From Ananas comosus (lineage: Eukaryota; Streptophyta; Magnoliopsida; Poales; Bromeliaceae): 64,000 bases of DNA. A program made the translations under genes and the position numbers. Shown here in pieces: positions 13,028-23,132 of the stretch (position 1 is its first letter; every line of letters starts with the position of its first letter). The DNA lies in NCBI RefSeq assembly GCF_001540865.1, contig NC_033633.1, positions 10,452,917 to 10,516,916 of the forward strand. The letters run 5' to 3'. The notes under the pieces were generated by a model. The model was not told the DNA's origin. It made no database searches and saw only the letters and a program-made list of their open reading frames with translations.

Positions 13028-14035
13028 ACCAGATGAATCTTGAGAAAATTTTGTAAAAATGAAATAGGTTCACTAGACTTATGTGATATAATGGACTTGT
13101 AATAGTAAGAATTTTCAAAAAAAGTGACATGGCGAGATATGTGCATGCGTTTATTATTCGGATCAAAACAAAGATAGCCTTTTTGTTTATCACTATATCC
13201 AAGAAACACGCATTTTGCGGCTTTAGAAGATAATTTATTTCGTTCATGTGGGCCGGGGAAGTAAAACAAAACAAATACATCCAAAGACTCGTAACCGAGA
13301 ATAATCTGGATGTTTAGTATAAAGACAGAACCATGGAGATTTATTCTTGAGAATAGGTATAGGTTGTCGATTAATGAGATAAACTGCAGTATGGATAGCT
13401 TCTAGCCAAAAAGTAGAAGGAATATCGACCTCAAGTAAGAGAGTTTGGGCAATTTCAAGTACATGACAATTTTTCCGTTCCACTATCCTATTTTGCTCAG
13501 GTGTTTGAGGGCAAGATTGTTGTGCTAAAATTCCCTTTTCATGGAAAAAAGAAGTGAGTGCTGATGAGCAAAACTCTCCTCCCAAGTCTGAACGAAAAAT
13601 TTTTATTATTTTTCCAAACTGTGTTTCTATCATAGTAATAAAAGTTTTGGCTATATTTGTGAGCTCCGACTTTGGCACGCAGAAATAATCCAAGTGAACG
13701 CGTTAATGTTGATCAATGTACAATTAACAAAAATATCGATATCCAGCCTAGAAGGAGTTGTGATGGACCCCATAAATCACTGTGTATTATATCAAATGGG
13801 CTATCAACTTTTGAAAGAGCTAGATGAAATAGGATAATTTAAAAGCTTTACCAAACACAACCTGCAATTTTATCCAAAATAGATTTGACATAACTTTCTG
13901 GAAGAAAATTAGACGAAAACCATATGGTCATATCTATTTGCAATCGAGGATGTCCAAGACGACTCGATGCAAAGACTTCACTTCTTATTGCAAGAGAAAT
14001 TTGGACAGAAGAAGAGCTGAAAAAAGAAAACAAAA
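13003..14035 (-). pseudogene. Copia pre-integrase and integrase region, broken
   Basis: In coding order on the minus strand, pre-integrase sequence comes first (RLGHPRL, about 13940-13965). HSDLWGPS follows near 13750-13780, holding the first integrase aspartate. A long frame at 13693-13244 has the second aspartate in IFRSDLGGEF and the glutamate region EQNRIVERKN. A carboxy part (13284-13003) has KCVFLGYSDKQKGYLCFDP, typical of the copia integrase end. Several frame changes separate the blocks, so no working integrase can be made. The family's role is insertion of retrotransposon cDNA into host DNA. Confidence 0.85.
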
Positions 14036-14379
14036 TGAAAATGGTTTTAAATTTTCAAGTCTAAGTCAGAAGAGACGCCCTTGCTATGGCCCTTCTCGAT
14101 CACTTTCCGCAGTTTGGGAAAACGTCCATGCACAATGATCAACCATTCGGAGAAAATTTTACTCAAACAATTTTGCGATCGCTAATTATCCACAGATATT
14201 AATATTTGCAGCCATAATTCGGAACATAGAAAGTATAGAAGAAGAGTTTTTTTGATTCATTCATGTAAGCAAACAAACCAACACCTTAAATGGGTAATTG
14301 CTGTCCATATAGGCTGTAATGACAGAAATTACTTGATTGTATATGGCTTAAGTGTGAAAAGATAGTGTTATTGACGCGG

Positions 14380-14700
14380 ACATACCATGATTAAAGGCAG
14401 CGGAATCAAGACACCAAGTAAGACATTTCCATTCTTTAATCACTGATAAACGCAGTCAGCAAGAAAAAGCAGAAAAAAGCACCGGTAGAGTTGATATGGT
14501 ATAAGTATTTTTACCATTTTGTTGAAGCTTCTGAGAAAGCATGATTATCAGATTAGCTCTGACAGCTTTTTGATCTCTAGGCAAGGTGTAGAGTACTGGC
14601 TGAATATTGTCTTGTTCTTTGTAAATATCGACATTCTGAAAAATAAATATGAACTGCTGCTTTCTTACAATAGTTGCAAGACGTTTTCGCATTTTTACAG
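14380..14700 (-). pseudogene. Copia protease motif and gag zinc knuckle remnant
   Basis: On the minus strand, CNYCKKAAVHIYFSEC near 14620-14675 is a slightly stretched CCHC zinc knuckle, used by Gag to bind RNA. WCLDSAAFNHG near 14380-14415 matches the protease active-site region, usually D-S-G-A, here changed to D-S-A-A. The frames are interrupted. The order knuckle, protease, integrase is normal for copia. Confidence 0.7.
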
Positions 14701-16259
14701 TGAGAACTGCACCATGCCGCCCAATTTCCCATTACGGTTTCTACACTGATGTTGCTTCCGATACCATTGTCTGCGCCACGAATGACGCACCTCGCACGGT
14801 TTATCTTATATTTTGAGTTTTTACCTGGAGGTATCTATTCAAATGATTCAGAATTAATATTTAAATTATATATGGTAATCAAGTATTGTGGAATTCATGC
14901 TTCCAATAAAACGCAAGCGTTTATTTTAATTACCCCTACAAAGTGTAGGGCACTTCGATTGAGAGACCTTTGTAATGCCGAACAGGACATGAAATTGAAT
15001 AACAATAATTCGGCTATATCAATTATTTAGAGCTTAAATTATGTCTTACACTTGATTCACATAAGGTGAAAAATACTTAACTAAATCCTAATATATATAT
15101 TAGATTAGTCAAAATTTGATAAATTAAACCTAAGTTATGTATTAGAGACTAATTCAGTTTCATTTGGGTTGCCACCATGAGGTACAATATCAACTAAAGT
15201 CCTAATTATATCTGATTAAGACTAGTCAAGAAATTTAATTTAAATTACTCTAAGTGTATGTATTAGAGTCTAATTCATTTTCAATTGGTTTTGAACTCTA
15301 AGTCAATGTATTAGAGTTCAATAAATTTGATTTGATTAGGTGAAACCTAATTTATTATTTTTATCTTAGTCACATATACTAAGATAAATAGATGGTTTGA
15401 TCAATTCTAAACAAATAATTTAGAATTTGATCTAAAATGAATGTAGTAACAATATGAAAAAAGGTTGGTAAGACTTAGTTTCATATTCCGGTTGTACCTA
15501 GCCTATGTGGCTTAGGTTCAAGAATGGATTTGATTGATAAGCATAATTTTAAATCTTGATTTGGGTTAAATATTTGGATTTGGTTTTAGTCCATATGAGG
15601 AAATCCATAGCTTCATATAATTGGTTCAATTCTGTTGTGGATTCAAACATGGTCCAAATTCGGGCCCATATAATTATATTCAGGCATGGACTAAATTTAA
15701 GCCCATATGGTTGAGGCCTGAACTGAATTTAAATTCTGGATATGGGCTTGGGCTCAGTTTAGGCCGGCACGACTTAAGTCCAAGTTTTCCTTAGGCCAGC
15801 TATAGAATTGGGCCCAAATTTATGTTTGAGCTGAACCTGAGTTATGTATTCACATTTGGGCTGAGCCTGAGTTGTGTAATTTGAGGTGGGTACGAATTCG
15901 ATCCATTGTTTCGAGATGGTTAATTTGGGATCATATGATATAAAAATATTTAAATGTATGATTCAGAATCAAATTCATCGCTTAAAAATTTCGAATGCAT
16001 TTTTTTTATTTGTCAAACTCTCAGTCATGAATAATGAAATTTTAACTCACATAAATAACAAAAAAAATGACTTAATTTAATTTGGAGCGATTAAATTTCA
16101 ATTTGGTCTAATTTAGCCAAATCGAGAAGTTCGACTCAAAATAGAATCAAGAGAGTCGATTATTTTTCGAACATCCCGTTGTTCTTCAAGTAAAAGGACG
16201 ATCAAAAGAATAACAATCGGTAACCCGATTTGCTTTCTTTTGCCTCCCAATTATAAGAG

Positions 16260-16520
16260 AATTAAGAGAGTATTTTCTCTTTATCTCTTTTGAAAGTACA
16301 GGACAACAAAGATAGATAATCCTTCTTTGTCTCTTTTACATTCGTGGGACAACTAAGGTGGGAAAATCCCTTCCTTGCCTCTCTTTTAGTAATAAAGCTC
16401 CCTCTCTCTTTTGATGACATATTTTTCTTACAAAGAGAAAAGCACCGCTCTTTCTCTTTTGATAACACATCTTTTTTTATAAAGAGAAGAGCACCGCTCT
16501 CTCTCTTTATGTACAGATTG
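16260..16520. repeat. Degenerate tandem repeat of CTCTTT-type units
   Basis: Roughly 60-base units share CTCTTT(T) and AAAGAGAA(A)AGCACCGCTCT-like parts. Two units at 16432-16520 are nearly identical. A separate direct repeat, TTCATCAAACAATTGGT, occurs at 16551-16567 and 16616-16632. Confidence 0.5.
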
Positions 16521-16618
16521 GATTCGCCGTCAAAAATACATCTTAGGCATTCATCAAACAATTGGTAGGCATGATTCGTCGGCGCCACCTCCGTCAGAGC
16601 AATATTCAAGGCGTTTCA

Positions 16619-16840
16619 TCAAACAATTGGTGGGCGTGAACAGACGAAGTCGTCGGGCTTCAACTCGTCGCCATTCCGCAGCATCCACAGCAAATACTTG
16701 AACAGCACCACTTCGCACCAGACAACCATCACCGACGATGTCCCCTCTCTTCTGTCCGAGCGCTCAATGAGAACACGGAAGAGCAGGTGGTCGATGAGGT
16801 CGGAGCTGACTGGGATGCCGGCGCCGGTACTTGTCGACAT
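16619..16840 (-). other. Unrecognised ORF in the captured-gene region
   Basis: A 73-codon frame on the minus strand lies just after the exonuclease-like fragment and in a different frame. It has a hydrophobic core (VVWCEVVLFKYLLWML) and a charged tail. Its composition matches the adjoining GC-rich gene fragments, so it may be captured coding sequence or a shifted continuation. I do not recognise the family. Expression is unlikely inside this dead element. Confidence 0.3.
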
Positions 16841-16849
16841 AAACTAGAT

Positions 16850-17202
16850 GTAGCCCGCGCGGCACGAAGCCTCCTCCCGATCTCGAACGAGAGAAAGGCG
16901 TCGACGTAGGCGTACCCGATCTAATCCAAGGTCATGTCCCTTGGATCCCAACGGCTCATCCTCACATGGCTGGACTTCCTCACCTCGACCTCCATGATCT
17001 CCGCGGCGAGCCCTGTGAGCCTCATCTGCTTTAGCTAGCGGGGCCTTGTCTTCTCGGCGGCGAGGTCGCGGAGATCAACGGCGTCGGCGACGGGGAGCCC
17101 GCACTCGTCGGCAAGGCGTTAGGCGTCTCTGGCGACGCCGACGAAGGCGGAGCGGGTGTCGGCGAGGAAGTCGGCAAGGATGATCTCCCTGGTGAGCCCC
17201 GC
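16850..17202 (-). pseudogene. Fragment of a 3'-5' exonuclease (RNase D/WRN-exo type)
   Basis: Reading the minus strand in one frame through three stop codons gives a run containing RLADECGLPV, VDLRDLAAEKTRPR, a TGLAAEIMEVEV stretch, HVRMSRWD and YAYVDAFLSFEIGRRL. The order and wording match the carboxy half of plant DEDDy exonucleases of the Werner-exo/RNase D group. The motif Y-A-x-V-D supplies the conserved tyrosine and last acidic residue. These enzymes remove nucleotides from 3' ends of DNA or RNA. Stops occur after VARDA, after EKTRPR and before IGYAY. It joins directly to the RNR1-like fragment upstream, so the present form is a chimera of two unrelated genes. The family call rests on motif memory, not a search. 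Confidence 0.6.
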
Positions 17203-17359
17203 GAGCTGGGAAGTCGTGACGCCCTTGTAGATGCCAGCGCAGACCTTCTGGGCAACGAGCACGGGGTCGCAGTGCTCCTGGCTCAGCCCATAATTCAGCT
17301 TCCGTGATCTTGTCGAAATGGACTGACTCCTGCCGCCCGTCTTGCTTCACCACGTACAT
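17203..17359 (-). pseudogene. 5' coding fragment of ribonucleotide reductase large subunit
   Basis: From an ATG at 17359 (minus) the first residues are MYVVKQDGRQESVHFDKIT, matching the amino terminus of plant ribonucleoside-diphosphate reductase large subunit (RNR1), which makes deoxynucleotides for DNA synthesis. The next block (KLNYGLSQEHCDPVL, then VCAGIYKGVTTSQL) continues the same protein in a different frame. About four codons between the blocks are missing, which explains the shift. Only the ATP-cone region of a roughly 800-residue enzyme is present. After TSQL the sequence turns into the exonuclease-like fragment. It lies inside a copia gag, so it is a captured pseudogene fragment. 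Confidence 0.75.
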
Positions 17360-17780
17360 CTCCGACCGCCGCCGATCCGATCGGGCTCCCTCTCGTTTCG
17401 TTTGGGAATTTCGTCGAACAGGTGGAGGGGGTGGAGGTATATATAGATAAGCGCGCGGTGTGAAGAGGAAGCTTATGGAGACGCGCCGGAGCTCGGCGGA
17501 GCTCGGCGGAGGTGCTCGGCATCTCCGGCGTGGAAGAGGGAGAAGACGAGGTGCGCGTCGAGGAGGCAGAGGCCGAACTCGTGGGTTGCCCATCGCGACT
17601 GCCGATGACGAGGGAGGACGAGGCCGGGGTGGGCGTTGCGCCCACACGTGGCGATGCCGCCGACGCCGCACACGAAAACGAGGCGGGCGGCCTCGATGGG
17701 CATTGCGCATGCGGTGGTGCCGCCGACGCAGCGCGCGAGGACGAGGTGCACGTCGAGGAGAGAGAGCTTTGACTGTGGCA
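17360..17780. other. GC-rich leader-like sequence upstream of the RNR1 fragment
   Basis: GC-rich sequence with low-complexity frames on both strands (R/P/A-rich or E/D/A-rich translations). Its place directly 5' of the RNR1-like ATG suggests captured 5'UTR or promoter, including a TATATATA at 17438-17445 on the side expected for a minus-strand promoter. Not tested. Confidence 0.35.
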
Positions 17781-17943
17781 TCAATGGAGCAGAGAATATT
17801 ATTATTACCAAAAAAAAAGTCCCCTCTCCCTTTCTCATTGGGAGATATTTATGGGGCCAATTGAAACTACCTACGTGCGTATAGTGGGGTTAATGGGAGA
17901 GGTAGGAGAGGTGGGAAGTTAGGATATTTTGGTTATGCGATCA

Positions 17944-18088
17944 TGGGTATAATATTACAAATTAATCCCTTTACTTTGCTTATATTATAGTTTAGGTAAA
18001 ATAACAAAATATTATATGTTTGAAGTGGAGCATCTTGCAAATATATGAAAGGGAAAGGATTAATTTGCTATTTGTAATACCCATGCAT
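17944..18088. mobile_element. Small MITE with about 30-bp inverted ends
   Basis: CATGGGTATAATATTACAAA at the left is matched in reverse complement at the right (TTTGTAATACCCATG), and the match continues through ATTAATCC(C)TTT. The element is 145 bases with no ORF. The target duplication is unclear, so the superfamily is left open. Confidence 0.6.
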
Positions 18089-18307
18089 GCCTACGAGAAC
18101 ATTCTCTCTCTTCCTTCTTTCTGTAATCTATACACCTGGTGCATGGATTAACCTATGCACCACGTTCAAAATTTGAACTCAAATTTTCTCCATGCACCTA
18201 GTGCATAGATCATCTCATACACCATTATTCAAATGTTCTCTCTTTCCACTTTTTTTCTTTCTCTTTTTTTTTCTTCTTCTTCTTCCTCCCTTCTTTTTTT
18301 TTATGCT

Positions 18308-18998
18308 TCAACAACCATTCTTTTGCTTTAGGTGATTCCTGCCACGAGAAGTAAGAAAAGCAGCATCGATAGAATTATTTTTGGCATCTAATGTAGCCTG
18401 TGTATGTAGTCGAGTTTCTTCTCGAACAAGCTCAGCAAGAACATTATCAAGGCCTTTGATACTTCGATTTATTATGTTGGCCCTAACATTTTCGAATTCT
18501 GGCCTTAATTTCATAAGAAATTGTAGCACTCTACTTTGATCTCTTTCCTTTTTGAGTTCTAAATAAGCTGGACTTGTAATAAAACTAGCTGAGATCATAT
18601 CTTTGTTCAGTCCATATATTTCAAAAGCTGACAGAGCTCCGAATATCTCTTCCTTCCTGATTCAATTTAGCAATTTCATATTCAATCTCAAATTGCCTAG
18701 CTTGATTGGTTTGTGAGTAGATTTTCAGCAAATGTTTCCACATCTCATTGGCTGTTTTGAAAGATCTCAAGCTTAGAGCATTGTCAGTCTCAACAGAATT
18801 CAAGATCCAAGTGATGACTCTAGCATTTTTAATTTTCCATGAACATTTTTCTGTGATATCAGTAAGTTCAAGAATATATCCATCAGGAATTCCAAAGAGA
18901 TCCTTACCTTCAACAAATGTTCAAAAATGAAATTCCCACTGAGCATAATTTTTTCCATTAAGCTTTACAGCAATAGTATCTGTTTTCTCGAAGTCCAT
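18308..18998 (-). pseudogene. Copia gag (UBN2-type), with stops and a frameshift
   Basis: The start is the ATG at 18998 (minus), with MDFEKTDTIAVKLNGKNY typical of copia Gag. A TGA interrupts near 18921-18923. The frame continues through ILNSVETDNALSLRSF and MWKHLLKIYSQTNQARQFEIE, breaks near 18640, and resumes in another frame as MISASFITSPAYLELKKERD and FLMKLRPEFENVRANI. It ends at 18308, where the 3.5-kb insert begins. Gag forms the retrotransposon particle. This copy cannot produce it. Confidence 0.88.
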
Positions 18999-19174
18999 CT
19001 TAATAAGATATCAAGTAAAGTTTCTGAAAAATAAAACAGATCACACCTAATAGTTGAGCGTGAAGGTAGTGCAAGAACTCGAACGACTACAAGATGATTG
19101 ACAAAGACAGCCGTAACCGCCACAAATCCTCAAAAGGATCAACAAAATTTTCTAATTAATTAGCTAGAAACCTT

Positions 19175-19186
19175 GCTCTGATACCA
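19175..19186 (-). other. Primer binding site of the copia element
   Basis: On the minus strand this reads TGGTATCAGAGC immediately after the 5' LTR. It complements the 3' end of initiator methionine tRNA, the usual primer for plant copia elements. Confidence 0.93.
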
Positions 19187-19421
19187 TAATAATATTGTAA
19201 AGGAAATACAAATGAGAAACAGAGCTCTCTCCATTATACCTTTATTAATATCATGTACATATATTTATATAATAATAGAGAATAAAGAATGTATAGTAAA
19301 AAATATCAAATAAGGTATAAATGCATAATTAATGGAGATATAATCTAGAGAGAATTAGGCTGTTGATTATAGGAGTCAATAAGCCTTGATATTAGCCATT
19401 CTCCAAGACTTTCCTTTCACA
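19187..19421 (-). repeat. 5' LTR of the copia element
   Basis: Pairs with 11013-11248. It carries the element's minus-strand promoter. On the plus strand it ends CTTTCACA, followed by the target repeat ATAAC. Confidence 0.93.
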
Positions 19422-19426
19422 ATAAC

Positions 19427-19976
19427 CATTTAATTTTATCACTATTAGTACGAACGACTTAGTAAATAATTTTAGCTTTTCGATATAAAGTTGAAACTAT
19501 ATCTCTCTAGCAACCAAAATAACACTAATAAACAATGTTTCATGCATCGTGCCGTGCGCGACCATAGTTAATTCGGATTCGGCAAAAATTTGGTACGGGT
19601 ATAATTCGGATAAAATTCGTCTCTTAATTTTTAAATTTTTTGAAAAATACGGCTAAAAAACGGAATCGGCAATTATTCGGATACGTGATTTATACGGATA
19701 TTATACGTTCACCAATTAAAAATTCGGGATCAAAAATTCGACTATATAATAAATATATAATAATTAATATACTATATTTATTATTATTATAATTTTTATA
19801 TATAGATTAAATATATTTAAAATTATAATAAATATATATTAATAATATAGAAGAGTTATATTATATATTTAGAAATATTAATAAATAAATTTATAAATAA
19901 AATTAATATGAATTATATTCTATATAAAAATAAAATACTATATATACTACCTATATATATATATATAGTATACTAT
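19427..19976. other. No gene; AT-rich with degenerate TTCGG repeats
   Basis: 19560-19740 has repeated ATTCGG and GAAAAATACGG motifs. Similar motifs recur at 21980-22140 on the far side of a MITE cluster, so one old repeat may have been split by the cluster. No coding frame. Confidence 0.4.
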
Positions 19977-20200
19977 GGAGCTTAGAATACTCCTGCAAAG
20001 CACCCCAAAAGGGGGTGCTGCTTTTGAGTTTTTTTAACCATTGGATAGAGAGATGTAGGTTGAGATGATGGTTTGATAGTGGCAGTATGTGGAATATATT
20101 TGATCAAGAGATATTAGTAATTAAGGAGTAGATCCAAGGACTAGAAACTTAGAAGCACCAAAGGATTGGTGCTTCTAAAAGTATTCCTAGCTCAATTATA
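19977..20200. mobile_element. TA-flanked MITE, short type
   Basis: About 224 bases. The left end (GGAGCTTAGAATACTCCTGC) and the reverse complement of the right end (TGAGCTAGGAATACTTTTAG) are related inverted repeats. Both sides are AT/TA microsatellite. It belongs to the same short subfamily as 21388-21614 and 58177-58395. Confidence 0.65.
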
Positions 20201-20240
20201 TATATATATAATATATTAATATATATATTATATATAATAT

Positions 20241-20789
20241 AGAGCAGGGCTGCTGTGCTTTCAGGAGCACAGAGGCCTCCATGCTCCTGAGCCGTTTTCG
20301 ATGAGGATTTTCGAATCGCGATCGGCTCCGTTTAGACTTGATCTAGCGGCATTTGAAGTTTTTCTAGAAAATATTTTTGCGATTTTTCGATATCATTTAC
20401 CTAGTGATCGAAAGGATTCAAAATCCAAAATTTTAATGGTTGATATATGCCGTTTCAAGTTTAACGGTGTAGAAGTATTCAATATCAGATGAAATTTTGA
20501 TAGAAATTCTTTATTCTTATTACACAAGATCTATTTTCTGATCGAAAATTTTAGTGCTATATCACACTTTTTATAGGATTTTATTTCAGCCGTTAAAATT
20601 TATTGATTTTGAATCCTTTCGATTGCTAGGTAAATGATATCGAAAAATCGCAAAAATTATTTTCTATAAACTTTAAATACGCTAGATCAAGTTTAACGAA
20701 GCCGATCGTCAATTCGAAAAACTCCATCATCCGAAAACCGGCTCAGGAGCCGGAGGCCTCCGTGTCCTGAGAGCACGCAGCCCTGCTCT
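20241..20789. mobile_element. TA-flanked foldback MITE, long type
   Basis: About 549 bases. Outer ends AGAGCAGGGCTGCTGTGCT and AGCACGCAGCCCTGCTCT are inverted repeats, and the inversion extends for well over 100 bases each side (GAGCC.TTTTCGATGA and its complement). Flanked by TA runs. Close relatives are at 39630-40184, 58463-58963 and 59610-60163. No ORF. Confidence 0.8.
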
Positions 20790-20813
20790 AATATATTAAT
20801 ATAATAATATTAT

Positions 20814-21369
20814 AGTGAGGCTACTAATGCTATCGGAAGCACGGAGCCTTTCGTGCTTCCACCTCGTTTTCGATGTTGCGATTTTGAATCGTCGATCGGT
20901 CCGTGTAAACTTGATCTAGAGTATTTTGAGTACTTAGAAAATAAATTTTCATTATTTTTTTCGATATCATTTGCCTAGTGATCGAATGCGGCCTCAAATC
21001 AATCAAATTTTAATGGCCGTAGTGAGCCGTTTGCAAATTTAACGGTGTAGAAATATCCAAAATCATGCGTGAAATTTGATAGAAATTTTTTATACATATA
21101 AACTACAAGATCTAATATTCTTTTTTTGATTTAATAATTTAATGACATATTATTACATTTTGTAAGATTTTTATTTTCAGCCGTTGATTTTGAGCCCCTT
21201 CGTTCCAGCTAACAAATGATATCGTAAAATCATAAAATTTATTTTCTAGGTACTTCAAATACTCTAGATCAAGTTTAACGGAGCTGATCGACGATTCGAA
21301 AGTCGCAACATCGAAAACGAGGTGGAAGCACAGAAGGCTCCGTGCTTCCGATAGCATAGTAGCCTCACT
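20814..21369. mobile_element. TA-flanked foldback MITE, second subfamily
   Basis: About 556 bases with ends AGTGAGGCTACTAATGCTAT and ATAGCATAGTAGCCTCACT. Inner parts resemble the 20241 element (CGATATCATTTGCCTAGTGA). Flanked by AT and (TA)n. Confidence 0.8.
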
Positions 21370-21387
21370 ATATATATATATATATAT

Positions 21388-21610
21388 AGTCCAGCTATGG
21401 TGCTTCTAAAAGCACCATGCACTTGGTGCTTGTAAGTTTTTTACCGTTAGATCTACTTCTCGAATTATTTCAGCCATTAGATTATGCTATTCAACCAACC
21501 ACCCACTCAATCCTAGGGGGCCCACATCATCCTAACCGCATATCTCTTAATCCAATGGCTAAAAATTACAAGCACCGATAACTTGGTACTTTCAAAAGTA
21601 TAGGAGCTCA

Positions 21611-21614
<4 letters not shown>
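21388..21614. mobile_element. TA-flanked MITE, short type
   Basis: About 227 bases between two (TA)n tracts. Left AGTCCAGCTATGGTGCTTCT and right AAGTATAGGAGCTCAATTCT are related inverted ends. No ORF. Confidence 0.65.

Positions 21615-21650
<36 letters not shown>
21615..21650. repeat. (TA)n microsatellite
   Basis: Uninterrupted TA repeat bordering the MITE on its left. It resembles the tracts that flank every member of this MITE group. Confidence 0.9.
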
Positions 21651-21651
<1 letters not shown>

Positions 21652-22140
21652 AGAGGGAGGTCTACTGTGGACCTCCTTCTCAAGCGGTCCACGAGGCCTA
21701 AGTGGCCTCATGGACTGCGCGACCCTTCCGCTCTCAAGTCTCAAGTCCCTATTCCCTAACGCCGCGCCTTTTCCATCCATGGTTTCCGCGGATGGAAACC
21801 ATGGCGGCGGTCCTCTTGCTCCCGACGCCGACCAGGGCGGCGAAGGAAGAGGAGGATCGAGGACGGCCCTCTTGCTCCCGACGTCGGCCAGGGCGGCGGA
21901 GGAGGAGGACGATGATGACGACACGGACGATTTCGGTGACGAGAGCGGCGACGACGACGTCCGCGACCGCAAGTCCTTTTTTTCGCCGAATCATTCGCGA
22001 ATTGCGAATAATCCGCGAATAATTATTTTTGACGAAAAAAACACGTTTTTTTTTTAATTTTTCAGAAAAATACGTATTCGACCGTTTAGTACGTTTCTCC
22101 AAAAATTCGCGAATAATTCGCAAATTATTCGCGAATTTAA
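21651..22140 (+). other. GC-rich island with possible gene fragment
   Basis: The segment starts with a short palindrome (AGGTCTACTGTGGACCT, 21658-21674). A 115-codon plus-strand frame (21710-22057) has a glycine-rich part and an acidic run EEEDDDDDTDDFGDESGDDD, unlike the AT-rich flanks. The frame runs into the TTCGCGAAT-type repeat, so its end is not natural. It could be a captured exon or GC-driven chance. I do not recognise a family. Confidence 0.35.
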
Positions 22141-22299
22141 TAACAGAGTGCGTGACACGCACTGTAAAACAAGTGATAAGTGAAAGGATTAATTAATGAA
22201 CAAAAAACAGAAAGGATGCTGATAATAATATCTCCATTTTCCCAAAAAAAATGAAAAGTAAAAAATAAAATAAAATAAAATAAAAATGATTGGGGTGAC

Positions 22300-23132
22300 T
22301 CACCTAAGTACACCCATATTGTCATATTATTATTTAATTATTGCATGCTTATTAAAAATTTTCACGTGGTTGGTTAATTCAAAGTCATTTTGCTCCGATT
22401 CGAGAGAAAAGATTAGACCCAGATCCACGAGACACGCCGGAGCAAGCACGATAGAGTCGTACTCATGTCCTCAATTGTTTTAACACCCTTAACAATCCAC
22501 ACCTTATTTTTATTCGTCTACCTAATAATCTAACGCCCCAATAATTTCAAATCGAATAAAAAATTAGTTCTGATTAGAATATATGAGGCCTCACATACTA
22601 GCAATAATAACGGAAGGTACAAGTAAAAATCGAGTTTAGTAAGAAAGTAGAATTAAGAAAAACCGATTGATCGTATTTAGCGCATTGATTAAGAATTTGA
22701 TGGTTAGCATCCGAGATTTTAAGTTTGAAGGCTAATTGCTTTATATTTCTAACTAAATTTATTTTTTAAAAGAAAATGTACGAATCAGATATCTCCCTAC
22801 CTTTCTCTCTCTGGATTTTTTTTTTTTTTTTTAAGAAAAGTGCATGTGGTACCTGTAGTTGTTTATTTTAGCGCCACGATGAAGTCACATGTGAGACTTG
22901 GTTTTGGTGGATTAAGTACACTTACCCTTAGTTTCGTTGCGCATAAAATTAATATAACCCCCAGTTCCTAAAAATTTGTTTCATTTAATTTTTATATATA
23001 AACCATGCATTCATGTCACATGGTCACCTTCATCTTTGGCCTCTATTTATAGCACCTATTCCTGCTCTCTTTTCTTATCACCAAATTAATCTCCCTACAT
23101 TCAAGTGCAAGTCTCACCCCTTCAAGCTGCAA
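22300..23132 (+). promoter_or_regulatory. Upstream and promoter region of lectin copy A
   Basis: This 5' flank is repeated, diverged, before copy B (26990-27740) and copy C (36430-37140): shared landmarks are GGAGCAAGCACGATAGAGTCG, the SINE-like stretch, and a CATGGTCACCTTCATCTT-like block. A TATA-like TATTTATA lies at 23044-23051, about 85 bases before the ATG. Confidence 0.7.
22660..22835 (+). mobile_element. Old SINE copy in lectin A upstream region
   Basis: Contains GCATTGATTAAGAATTTGATGG and TTTCTAACTAAATTTATTTT, then CTTTCTCTCTCTGG before a T run, the diverged form of the SINE at 51049-51192. The equivalent copies at 27160-27330 and 36640-36800 show it predates the tandem duplication. 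Confidence 0.5.

Larger units (their letters stand above)
14760..18305. mobile_element. 3.5-kb insert splitting copia gag, source element unresolved
   Basis: Gag-like sequence stops near 18308 and resumes with the zinc knuckle near 14700. The intervening DNA has no retrotransposon homology. It contains AT-rich sequence (14760-16140), a degenerate CT-rich repeat (16260-16520), GC-rich gene fragments (16619-17360), a GC-rich leader-like segment (17360-17780) and a small MITE (17944-18088). Boundaries are good to tens of bases. I could not identify terminal repeats or target duplications that would name the carrier (Pack-MULE, Helitron or retrotransduction). Confidence 0.55.
11013..19421 (-). 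mobile_element. Ty1/copia retrotransposon, complete ends, defective coding
   Basis: An 8409-base element on the minus strand. LTRs of 236 and 235 bases bound it, and a 5-base target duplication ATAAC lies at 11008-11012 and 19422-19426. Beside the 5' LTR is a primer site matching tRNA-iMet (TGGTATCAGAGC on the minus strand). Beside the 3' LTR is a G-rich polypurine tract. Gag, zinc knuckle, protease, integrase, reverse transcriptase and RNase H remains appear in copia order, all with frame breaks, and gag is split by a 3.5-kb insert. By eye the LTRs differ by eight substitutions and one 1-base indel (about 3.4%), so it is fairly young but cannot move on its own. Confidence 0.95.
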
